From Sphingomonadaceae bacterium (GTDB lineage: Bacteria; Pseudomonadota; Alphaproteobacteria; Sphingomonadales; Sphingomonadaceae): a DNA stretch of 33,052 bases. The stretch is taken from contig CANJBY010000022.1 of NCBI GenBank assembly GCA_947472735.1, positions 1 to 33,052 of the forward strand, read 5' to 3'. Shown here in pieces: positions 1 to 7,091 of this stretch. The notes beneath the pieces were generated by a model. It was not told the DNA's origin. It did no database searches and saw only the letters and a list, made by a program, of their open reading frames with translations. Position numbers and translations under genes: made by a program. How positions within the stretch are numbered: position 1 is the first letter of the stretch; the number at the start of each line of letters is the position of its first letter.

Positions 1-548
<548 letters not shown>

Positions 549-573
549 TCAGAAGTTCGGGGAGACAGATCGC

Positions 574-861
574 TCAGCCAATGACGCCGAGGATGTCCGA
601 TTCCTTCATGATCAGCAGGTCTTCACCGCCAACCTTGACCTCGGTGCCCGACCACTTTCCGAACAGCACGCGATCGCCGACCTTGACGTCGAGCGGGGTG
701 ATCTTGCCATCGTCGGAACGGGCGCCAGTGCCGACCGAGACGATTTCGCCTTCAGCAGGCTTTTCCTTGGCGCTGTCGGGAATGATGATGCCGCCAGCAG
801 TCTTTTCTTCGGCTTCGACACGGCGAACCAGCACGCGATCGTGCAGGGGACGGAAGCTCAT
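574..861 (-). CDS. groES: Co-chaperonin GroES
   Basis: GroES is the heptameric 10-kDa lid of the GroEL folding chamber. The protein starts [20 protein letters not shown], carries the mobile-loop segment [16 protein letters not shown] at about residues 18-33 that docks on GroEL, and ends in the typical [14 protein letters not shown]. At 95 residues it has the family length. The frame stays open upstream to 948, but that extension would run through the CIRCE operator and lacks homology, so the ATG at 861 is the start. It is the first gene of groES-groEL. Heat-shock control by HrcA is implied by the CIRCE repeat 35 bp upstream. Confidence 0.97.
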   Translation of the reverse strand: MSFRPLHDRVLVRRVEAEEKTAGGIIIPDSAKEKPAEGEIVSVGTGARSDDGKITPLDVKVGDRVLFGKWSGTEVKVGGEDLLIMKESDILGVIG

Positions 862-895
862 GTGGATTACCTCTCTACATGATTGTTGATAATAC

Positions 896-922
896 TTGGC
901 ACTCTCGGGTGGAGAGTGCCAG
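896..922 (-). promoter_or_regulatory. CIRCE operator (HrcA site) of groESL
   Basis: A 9-bp inverted repeat, TTGGCACTC, nine spacer bases, GAGTGCCAG, matches the CIRCE consensus (TTAGCACTC-N9-GAGTGCTAA) at 16 of 18 arm positions, with the two changes symmetric so that the arms still pair. CIRCE binds the repressor HrcA, which is released on heat stress. It lies directly downstream of the -10 box and just upstream of groES, the classical arrangement. Confidence 0.96.
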
Positions 923-929
923 CGAGGCG

Positions 930-958
930 CATATGGGTCGGCGTTCACCTGTCGTCAA
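930..958 (-). promoter_or_regulatory. Candidate groESL promoter
   Basis: On the minus strand a -35 box TTGACG (958-953) is followed after 17 bp by CATATG (935-930) and a GC-rich discriminator GCGCC. Transcription would start near 923, at the edge of CIRCE, so that HrcA would cover the start site. The -35 is good and the -10 is mediocre; the call rests largely on position. Confidence 0.6.
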
Positions 959-985
959 GGCGGCGGCGATTCAAATTTTTGCTCG

Positions 986-2365
986 TCAGCCCGGGAGCAG
1001 TCCCAGTTTTGCACGGCACATCCAGCGCCAGGTGAGCAGGCTGGCCACCGCAATCAGCCCGGCCGCGAGCCCGATCCACACACCCAGACCGCCAAGCGGC
1101 GTCCCGAATCCCAGCAGCACCGACGTGCCGATCCCCGGTATCCAGTAACCGAACAAGGCCATTCCCATTGGCACACGGGTGTCCTGCAAGCCGCGCAAGG
1201 CTCCTGCCGCGACGGCCTGCGTGCCATCGAACAGCTGGAACGCCGCAGCCACGATGATGTACTGCAGCGCAAATCCCGCCATCTCGGCGTTCGCCGGAGC
1301 CATCGGATCGACATAGAGCGAGAGGATCTGTTGCGGTGCGAGCAGCATGGCAGACGCGGTCAGGACCATGAAGGCCAGCGAGAGGATGTAGGCCGAACGT
1401 CCGGCGCGGCCGATCCCGGCGCGATCGCAGGCGCCATAGAAGTAGCCGACCCGGATCGTCGCCGCCTGGCCAATCCCGAAAGGAATCTGGAAGGCCAGCG
1501 CCGCCACCTGCAAAGCTACCGTGTGCCCGGCCAATTCCGCTTCGCCGATCAGGCCCATCAGGAATGCGGCCCCGCTGAACAGCCCCGCCTCGGCAAGGAT
1601 GGTGAGCATTATCGGGGTGCCGATCCGCAGCATCTCCCGCAATCGCTGCCATTCGGCGCGCCACCAGCGCCCGAGGATGCGGTAGCGCCGCAACCGGCGA
1701 TCAGCCCTGATCGCAAGCAGATAGGCGGACGTGGTCGCGACCGCAGTGATCACGCTGGCCAGTGCCGAGCCTTCGAGGCCCAGTGGCGGCGCGCCCAGAT
1801 TGCCGAACACCAGTATCCAGTTGCCCAGGGAATTGACCAGGATGGCCAGCCCGGCAATCGCTGTCGCGAAGAATGGCCGGCCGAGCGCGGACACGAAGGT
1901 GCGCAGCACGTTGGAGAACAGCATCGGGACCGTGGCCCACAGCAGCACGGCCAGGAACCCTCCCGCCCTTGCAGCCACCACCGGATCCTGCCCGGCCAGC
2001 AGCATGATCGTCTCACCGTTGGCGGCGATTATCATGGCGCCCGCGCCGGCGCCGGCCGCCAGCCACAGCGCCATGCGGACCGAGCGCCGCACTTCGCGCA
2101 CGGCATGGGACCGCCTGCCCAATTCTGCCGCGATAAGGGGGGCACAAGCGCCGGTCAGCCCCGACAGGCTCCACATCATCAATCCGAACAGCGAGATCGA
2201 CAAGCTGGAGGCGGCCAGCGCCTGTTCGCCCAGCCGCGCCACGAAGATCACGTCGATCGCGTAGACCAGCATCTGCAGCAGGTTGGCGAGCGCCAGCGGC
2301 GCCGCGAGTTGCAGCGTTGCGCCCAGTTCGGTGCGCAGGGTGGTGGATGGTGCGGTCTCGGCCAT
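986..2365 (-). CDS. MATE family multidrug/Na+ or H+ antiporter
   Basis: A 459-residue integral membrane protein of the NorM-like MATE family, which exports drugs or metabolites across the inner membrane in exchange for Na+ or H+. It has the family length (about 450) and about 12 hydrophobic segments in two homologous halves; each half opens with a similar MATE signature, TLQLAAPLALANLLQM near residue 16 and MLRIGTPIMLTILAEAG near 245. Further typical blocks are ALGRPFFAT and GALRGLQDTRVPM, the recurring MATE 'GxxRGxxDT' motif in the second half. The substrate cannot be told. It is divergent from a cytochrome c gene; a dyad at 2436-2451 between them could be an operator. Confidence 0.92.
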   Translation of the reverse strand: MAETAPSTTLRTELGATLQLAAPLALANLLQMLVYAIDVIFVARLGEQALAASSLSISLFGLMMWSLSGLTGACAPLIAAELGRRSHAVREVRRSVRMALWLAAGAGAGAMIIAANGETIMLLAGQDPVVAARAGGFLAVLLWATVPMLFSNVLRTFVSALGRPFFATAIAGLAILVNSLGNWILVFGNLGAPPLGLEGSALASVITAVATTSAYLLAIRADRRLRRYRILGRWWRAEWQRLREMLRIGTPIMLTILAEAGLFSGAAFLMGLIGEAELAGHTVALQVAALAFQIPFGIGQAATIRVGYFYGACDRAGIGRAGRSAYILSLAFMVLTASAMLLAPQQILSLYVDPMAPANAEMAGFALQYIIVAAAFQLFDGTQAVAAGALRGLQDTRVPMGMALFGYWIPGIGTSVLLGFGTPLGGLGVWIGLAAGLIAVASLLTWRWMCRAKLGLLPG

Positions 2366-2435
2366 GAAGCCGGCCCGGATAGGCGCAGAGCATCGGGTAG
2401 GAAAGCGGTTTCGTCTGCAACGAGCAGCTTCACGA

Positions 2436-2451
2436 CAAACCGTGCGGTTTG
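2436..2451. promoter_or_regulatory. 7-bp dyad in the MATE / cytochrome c divergent region
   Basis: CAAACCG-TG-CGGTTTG is a perfect 7-bp inverted repeat with a two-base centre, 71 bp upstream of the MATE start and 90 bp upstream of the cytochrome start. Such a short dyad fits a dimeric repressor site for the exporter gene, but no regulator gene is adjacent and no family can be assigned. Confidence 0.3.
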
Positions 2452-2540
2452 CGCAACGGCAGGATTGCGAATGGGACTTTCATCGCACGGCGGAATCCGG
2501 CTAATAGTATGCCAAACTGACAATCTCTGGAGCCAGGATC

Positions 2541-2987
2541 ATGCGTTTCCCCACCCGTTGCCTCGCCGTTGCCGCCCTCGCCATGGTACTGGCCGCTTGC
2601 GGTTCGCCCAAGCAGGAAGAAACACCCGCTGCCGAGAGCGCATCAACCCCTGACGCCGCTGCGCCTCCAGCAGTAGCCTCCGTCGCTGCCGCGGACGGCA
2701 AACCCGCATCCTTCGCGCAGTGCGCAGCTTGCCATTCGGTCGAACCGGGCAAGCATGGTATCGGACCGAGCCTGGTCGGCGTTTACGGCACCAAGGCGGG
2801 CGAACTGGCCGGTTACACTTTCTCGCCCGCGCTGAAGGCTTCGGGCCTGACCTGGGACGATGCGACGCTCGACAAGTGGCTGGAAGGACCGATGAAGCTC
2901 GTACCCGGCACCAAGATGACGTACGCCGGCCTGTCCGACCCAGCCAAGCGGGCCGAGCTGGTCGCCTATCTCAAGACGCTGAAGTAG
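2541..2987 (+). CDS. Class I cytochrome c, predicted lipoprotein
   Basis: A 148-residue mono-haem cytochrome c, a periplasmic electron carrier. The N-terminus has a basic start, a hydrophobic stretch and the lipobox L-A-A-C with Cys20, so it is probably a membrane-anchored lipoprotein. A Pro/Ala-rich linker (about 22-55) follows. The haem attachment site CAACH is at 61-65 (His65 axial ligand), and the second ligand is probably Met126 in PGTKMTYAG, the typical class I arrangement of the mitochondrial/cytochrome c2 type. The ribosome site GGAGCCAGGA precedes the ATG. The partner oxidase or dehydrogenase is not in the window. Confidence 0.92.
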   Translation: MRFPTRCLAVAALAMVLAACGSPKQEETPAAESASTPDAAAPPAVASVAAADGKPASFAQCAACHSVEPGKHGIGPSLVGVYGTKAGELAGYTFSPALKASGLTWDDATLDKWLEGPMKLVPGTKMTYAGLSDPAKRAELVAYLKTLK

Positions 2988-3001
2988 TCAGGCGGGGGAA
3001 C

Positions 3002-3076
3002 TGGTGCTGCTGGGGAGGATTGAACTCCCGACCTCGTCATTACCAATGACGCGCTCTACCACTGAGCTACAGCAGC
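3002..3076 (-). tRNA. tRNA-Thr (anticodon GGT)
   Basis: The minus strand folds as a complete tRNA: acceptor GCTGCTG (3076-3070) pairs with CAGCAGC (3012-3006), the D arm contains AGCTCAGTGGTAGAGC, the anticodon stem CGTCA/TGACG holds loop TTGGTAA with anticodon GGT, and the T arm contains GTTCAATC. The discriminator is A and the 3' CCA is encoded (3004-3002). GGT reads the Thr codons ACC and ACU. Confidence 0.97.
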
Positions 3077-3109
3077 GTACCATTTAACGGCCCGGACCGG
3101 GCAGGCGCG

Positions 3110-3139
3110 CGCTATTGCCGCCGCGCCTGTGAAAGTCAA
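3110..3139 (-). promoter_or_regulatory. Candidate promoter of tRNA-Thr
   Basis: On the minus strand TTGACT (3139-3134) is followed after 17 bp by AATAGC (3116-3111) and a GCGCG discriminator, ending about 35 bp before the tRNA. The -10 is weak by the E. coli standard, but the same arrangement, TTGACTTT, 15 bases, AATWGCGCG, occurs upstream of rplJ in this window, which supports it. A GC-rich discriminator is typical of stringently controlled stable RNA promoters. Confidence 0.55.
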
Positions 3140-3182
3140 GCAGGGCTTGAGCGACGGCACATATAACGTCTAGGCTTCAGGC

Positions 3183-3341
3183 ATGGGTAAAGAAGAACGC
3201 ACGCTGACCCGCGAAGAACGGCTGGCCTTGCGTCTGCGCGAGAACCTGCATCGCCGCAAGGCGCAGGCCCGGGCGCTGGAAACCGATGGGACAAAGGAAT
3301 CTGCCGCCGACACACTTCCCAAAGAGGCGCCGAAGCGCTAG
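3183..3341 (+). CDS. Small basic/charged protein of unknown function (52 aa)
   Basis: An ATG at 3183 opens a 52-residue frame starting MGKEERTLTREERLALRLRE, followed by an Arg/Ala-rich amphipathic stretch (to about residue 31) and a short acidic tail. The high density of Glu/Arg/Leu in a helical pattern is unlike a random frame; sphingomonads have similar short helical proteins, but I cannot name a family. A TATAAC box at 3162-3167 lies 15 bp upstream with no good -35. No strong ribosome site is visible. It ends 39 bp before gpmA and might be co-transcribed with it. Confidence 0.6.
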   Translation: MGKEERTLTREERLALRLRENLHRRKAQARALETDGTKESAADTLPKEAPKR

Positions 3342-3380
3342 GGGCGCTCGCTCCCGCAAGTCCTCAAGGGAGTTTGTCCA

Positions 3381-4067
3381 GTGCCTCGCCTGATCCTTGT
3401 CCGCCACGGCCAGAGCCAGTGGAACCTGGAAAACCGCTTCACCGGCTGGTGGGATGTCAACCTCACCGATAAAGGCGAAGCCGAGGCGCGCGCCGCCGGT
3501 GAACTGATGGCCGCCAAGGGCCTGCTGCCCACGATTGCCTTCACCTCGTTCCAGACCCGCGCGATCCGGACACTGCACATTGCGCTCGAAGGGGCGGACC
3601 GGCTGTGGATCCCCGAATTCAAGGACTGGCGCCTCAATGAGCGCCACTATGGCGGCCTGACCGGACTCAACAAGGCCGAGACGGCGGCGAAGCACGGCGA
3701 TGCCCAGGTCAAGATCTGGCGCCGCAGCTTCGATATCCCGCCGCCGGTGCTGGAAGCGGGATCGGAATTCGATCTCGGCCAGGACTCGCGTTACGCCGGC
3801 ATCCCGATCCCCTCGACCGAGAGCCTCAAGGACACCATCGCTCGCGCCCTCCCGTATTACGAGGCAGAGATCGCGCCGCGCCTGCGCGAAGGCCACACCG
3901 TGCTGGTCTCGGCCCATGGCAATTCGCTGCGGGCACTGGTGAAGCATCTGTCCGGCATTTCCGACGCGGATATCACCGAGTTCGAAATTCCCACCGGGCA
4001 GCCGATCGTCTATGAGCTGGACGACAACCTGGCGGCACTTGACCGCTACTATCTATCGGAGCGCTGA
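3381..4067 (+). CDS. gpmA: 2,3-bisphosphoglycerate-dependent phosphoglycerate mutase
   Basis: Interconverts 3- and 2-phosphoglycerate in glycolysis/gluconeogenesis through a phosphohistidine. The RHG motif is at residues 8-10 with His9 the phosphorylated residue; Glu87 in LNERHYGGL and His179 in [10 protein letters not shown] complete the active site. The length of 228 matches bacterial dPGM. Start is GTG at 3381, preceded by the ribosome site AGGGAG at 3367-3372. purE begins 5 bp after the stop, so this is probably the first or second gene of a long operon running to 11.0 kb. Confidence 0.96.
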   Translation: MPRLILVRHGQSQWNLENRFTGWWDVNLTDKGEAEARAAGELMAAKGLLPTIAFTSFQTRAIRTLHIALEGADRLWIPEFKDWRLNERHYGGLTGLNKAETAAKHGDAQVKIWRRSFDIPPPVLEAGSEFDLGQDSRYAGIPIPSTESLKDTIARALPYYEAEIAPRLREGHTVLVSAHGNSLRALVKHLSGISDADITEFEIPTGQPIVYELDDNLAALDRYYLSER

Positions 4068-4072
4068 AAGGG

Positions 4073-4552
4073 ATGGGGGCACCCGTAGCTATCGTCATGG
4101 GCAGCCAGTCTGACTGGCCGACCATGCAGCGCGCCGCCGAGGCGCTCGACAAGCTGGGGGTTGCCTATGACGCGCGGATCGTCTCCGCGCACCGCACCCC
4201 GCAGCGCCTGGTCGCTTTTGCACAGGGTGCGGCGGATGAGGGCTTCAAGGTGATCATCGCCGGGGCTGGCGGCGCCGCGCATTTGCCTGGCATGGTCGCC
4301 AGCATGACGCACCTTCCGGTACTCGGCGTGCCGGTCCAGTCAAAAGCCTTGTCCGGGCAGGACAGCTTGCTCTCGATCGTGCAGATGCCTGCCGGCATCC
4401 CGGTCGGCACGTTGGCGATCGGCGAGGCTGGAGCAACCAACGCGGGCCTGCTCGCCGCCGCAATTCTCGCCAACAGCGATCCGGCCCTGACCGAGCGGCT
4501 CAAGGCGTACCGCGCGGCGCAGAGCGATGCCGTGGCGGAACGGCCAGCCTGA
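4073..4552 (+). CDS. purE: N5-carboxyaminoimidazole ribonucleotide mutase PurE
   Basis: Class I PurE converts N5-CAIR to CAIR in de novo purine synthesis. The first residues [14 protein letters not shown] contain the phosphate-binding GSxSD motif, His40 in SAHRTP is the catalytic histidine, and [12 protein letters not shown] and PVQS are the other conserved loops. At 159 residues it has family length. It sits 5 bp after gpmA and 4 bp before purK, which makes its substrate, so the pair is certainly co-expressed. Confidence 0.97.
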   Translation: MGAPVAIVMGSQSDWPTMQRAAEALDKLGVAYDARIVSAHRTPQRLVAFAQGAADEGFKVIIAGAGGAAHLPGMVASMTHLPVLGVPVQSKALSGQDSLLSIVQMPAGIPVGTLAIGEAGATNAGLLAAAILANSDPALTERLKAYRAAQSDAVAERPA

Positions 4553-4556
4553 CGCG

Positions 4557-5612
4557 ATGATCCCTCCCGGCGAGACCATCGGCATTCTCGGCGGCGGCCA
4601 GCTGGGGCGGATGCTGGCGCTGGCGGCGGCGCAACTGGGCTATCGCTGCCACGTCTACGCACCCGAGCATGACAGCATCGCTGCCGACGTCTGCGCGCAG
4701 TTCACTCGCGCGGCGTGGGACGATGCCGGCGCGCTCGCCCGCTTTGCCGCCGATTGCGCCGTGGTCACCTACGAATTCGAGAACGTGCCGGTCGGCCCAC
4801 TGGCCCACCTGGCTCCGGTTCCGCTGCTACCCGCCGCAAAGGCGCTGGAAGTGGGTCAGGATCGGCTTACCGAAAAGCATTTCATCACCAATCTCGGCGG
4901 CACCACTGCGCCGTTCGCAGTGGTCGATACCCTGGAAGACCTTGTTGCCGCGGTCGAGACGATCGGCGCGCCCGGGATCCTCAAGACCCGGCGCGAGGGC
5001 TATGACGGAAAGGGCCAGTGGCGCATCATGACGGCGCACGAGGTCGATGGCTTCGTCCTGACCGGACAGCCCTTGGTCTACGAGGGCTTTGTCAACTTCA
5101 GCGCCGAATTTTCGGTCATCCTGTGCCGCAGCTCGGACGGCAACGTGGTGTTCTGGGACAGCGCCGAGAACGTGCACAAGGGCGGCATCCTCGCCACGTC
5201 CACCGTTCCGGCAAGTGCTGCGGTGCTGGCGCAAGTGGCGTCCGCTCGGGAGCTTGCGGCCAGGATCGCCACCGCGCTCGGTTATGTCGGGGTGCTGGCC
5301 TGCGAATTCTTCGCGACCGACAAGGGGCCGGTTTTCAACGAGATGGCGCCCCGGGTCCACAACTCGGGGCACTGGACAATCGAGGGCGCGCTGACCAGCC
5401 AGTTCGAAAACCACATCCGCGCGATCTGCGGTCTGCCCCTGGGCGATCCTGCGCTGGCCGCGACGGGCGTGGAAATGAAGAACCTGATCGGCGACGATGT
5501 GCATGACTGGGCGCAGATCCTTTCCGATCCGGCCAACCACCTCCATCTTTACGGCAAGGCCGCCGCCCGCCCCGGCCGGAAGATGGGCCACGTCACGCGG
5601 CTGGTGCTGTGA
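4557..5612 (+). CDS. purK: N5-carboxyaminoimidazole ribonucleotide synthase PurK
   Basis: An ATP-grasp enzyme of 351 residues that makes N5-CAIR from AIR, bicarbonate and ATP. The N-terminal GILGGGQLGRMLALAA is the family's nucleotide-like fold; ILKTRREGYDGKGQW is the ATP-grasp lysine and glycine-rich loop, and FNEMAPRVHNSGHWTIEG the metal and substrate loop. The frame is open ten codons further up, inside purE, but ATG 4557 directly before the conserved start is preferred. The stop overlaps the GTG of folA by four bases. Confidence 0.96.
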   Translation: MIPPGETIGILGGGQLGRMLALAAAQLGYRCHVYAPEHDSIAADVCAQFTRAAWDDAGALARFAADCAVVTYEFENVPVGPLAHLAPVPLLPAAKALEVGQDRLTEKHFITNLGGTTAPFAVVDTLEDLVAAVETIGAPGILKTRREGYDGKGQWRIMTAHEVDGFVLTGQPLVYEGFVNFSAEFSVILCRSSDGNVVFWDSAENVHKGGILATSTVPASAAVLAQVASARELAARIATALGYVGVLACEFFATDKGPVFNEMAPRVHNSGHWTIEGALTSQFENHIRAICGLPLGDPALAATGVEMKNLIGDDVHDWAQILSDPANHLHLYGKAAARPGRKMGHVTRLVL

Positions 5613-6112
5613 TCCCCGGGCTGTTCCTGCTCTACGCCCGCGCCTCCAATGGTGTGATCGGCCGCGACGGGCAGTTGCCATGGCACCTGCCGGCTGACCT
5701 CAAGCACTTCAAGCGGCTGACCATGGGTCCGGACGGTACCGGCCTCCCCATGATCATGGGCCGCAAGACCTTTGACAGTTTTCCCAAGCCCCTGCCCGGC
5801 CGCCGGCACATCGTGCTGACGCGCGATCCCACCTGGCAGGCGGAAGGGGCGGACGTGGTGCACAGTGTCGAGGCAGCGCTGGCCCTGGCCGGGCCGGGCG
5901 AGATCCCGGTGATCGGCGGCGCGGAGATCAACCTGCTGTTCCTGCCGCTGGCGGACCGGATCGAACTGACCGAGGTTCACGCCGACATCCCCGGCGATAC
6001 CTTCATGCCCGCGCTCGGTGCCGACTGGGTCGAAACCTTCCGCGCGGAGCACGCAGCGGAAGGAAGCCGGCCTGCTTACGCCTTCGTGACGCTGCGGCGG
6101 GGCGCAGTGTGA
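5609..6112 (+). CDS. folA: Dihydrofolate reductase
   Basis: Reduces dihydrofolate to tetrahydrofolate with NADPH. The sequence starts at GTG 5609 with IPGLFLLYARASNGVIG; LPWHLPADLKHFK carries the catalytic acidic residue Asp30 and MIMGRKTFDSF plus VIGGAEI are the NADPH-binding segments. The length of 167 is normal. It overlaps purK by GTGA. DHFR beside purine genes fits the folate demand of purine synthesis, although the usual alphaproteobacterial partner thyA is absent here. Confidence 0.95.
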   Translation: MIPGLFLLYARASNGVIGRDGQLPWHLPADLKHFKRLTMGPDGTGLPMIMGRKTFDSFPKPLPGRRHIVLTRDPTWQAEGADVVHSVEAALALAGPGEIPVIGGAEINLLFLPLADRIELTEVHADIPGDTFMPALGADWVETFRAEHAAEGSRPAYAFVTLRRGAV

Positions 6113-7041
6113 TCCGTCTCGATCACCGCGAGCCCGTTCCCGAAAGCCTGCGCGGCGCGATCATCGCGCTGGGCAACTTCGACGGGTTCCACCTTGGCCA
6201 TCAGGCCGTGGTCGGGGCGGCGGTGGACTGGGCCCGGGCAGAGGGCCGTCCGGCCATCGTCGCGACCTTCGATCCGCATCCGATGCGGCTGTTCAAGCCC
6301 GATACGCCGCCGTTCCGCCTCACCACGCTTGACCAGCGCGAGGAGCTGTTCGCCGGTGCCGGCGCGGACGCCATGCTGGTGTTCCATTTCGACCACGAAC
6401 TGGCGGCGACCACCGCAGAGGACTTCGTCGGCGTGCTGCTGGCAAAGCATCTAGGAGCAGCGGGAGTGGTGACGGGGATCGACTTCACTTTCGGACGCGG
6501 ACGGAGCGGCGATGTTGCGGCGCTGGCCGAACTTGGCGAGCAGTACGGGGTTGAGGCCCGCGCCGTCTCGCCCGTCGCGCAGGACGGTGCCATCGCTTCG
6601 TCCAGCCGGATCCGCGAGGCGCTTCAGTCGGGCGATTGCGAAACCGCTACCGCGTTGTTGACCCGGCCTTTCGCCATTCGCGGAATGGTTCAGCACGGGG
6701 ACAAGCTGGGCCGCACCATCGGCTATCCCACCGCCAACCTCGCGCTGGGCTCCTACCTGCGACCGTCGTACGGCATCTATGCGATCAGCGCCCGGTTGCC
6801 GGACGGCCGCGTGGTCATGGGTGCGGCCAACATCGGCGTAAGACCGCAGTTCGATCCGCCCAAGGAACTGCTCGAACCGCATTTTTTCGATTTCTCCGGC
6901 GATCTTTATGGGCAGGAGATCGAAGTGGCCTTCCACCACTTCCTGCGCGGCGAAGAAAAGTTCGAGAGCCTCGAGGCGCTGACCGCGCAGATCGCGGCGG
7001 ATTGCGTGAAAGCGAGAGCGTTGCTTGGGTCGCCGGCTTAG
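6109..7041 (+). CDS. ribF: Bifunctional riboflavin kinase / FAD synthetase
   Basis: Makes FMN from riboflavin and then FAD. The N-terminal nucleotidyltransferase (adenylyltransferase) domain shows GNFDGFHLGHQ at residues 22-32, an HIGH-like motif, and SSSRIREAL near 165; the C-terminal flavokinase domain has GRTIGYPTANL near residue 201 and the FDFSGDLYGQEIEV block. The length of 310 is typical. GTG at 6109 overlaps the folA stop as GTGA, the second such junction in a row. It is followed by ileS and lspA, an order conserved in many proteobacteria. Confidence 0.96.
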   Translation: MIRLDHREPVPESLRGAIIALGNFDGFHLGHQAVVGAAVDWARAEGRPAIVATFDPHPMRLFKPDTPPFRLTTLDQREELFAGAGADAMLVFHFDHELAATTAEDFVGVLLAKHLGAAGVVTGIDFTFGRGRSGDVAALAELGEQYGVEARAVSPVAQDGAIASSSRIREALQSGDCETATALLTRPFAIRGMVQHGDKLGRTIGYPTANLALGSYLRPSYGIYAISARLPDGRVVMGAANIGVRPQFDPPKELLEPHFFDFSGDLYGQEIEVAFHHFLRGEEKFESLEALTAQIAADCVKARALLGSPA

Positions 7042-7091
7042 CGCACCAAAAAATTGCGCAACCCCGCCGCCCCCGCTAAGGCCCGCGCGAT

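Noticed and set aside
896..2653. A 585-codon open frame on the plus strand across the MATE gene
   Set aside because: It is antisense to a clear MATE protein, has low-complexity Gln/His/Arg composition typical of GC-rich shadow frames, and runs through CIRCE.
3177..3947. A 256-codon minus-strand frame across gpmA
   Set aside because: Antisense to catalytic motifs of gpmA; composition is that of a shadow frame.
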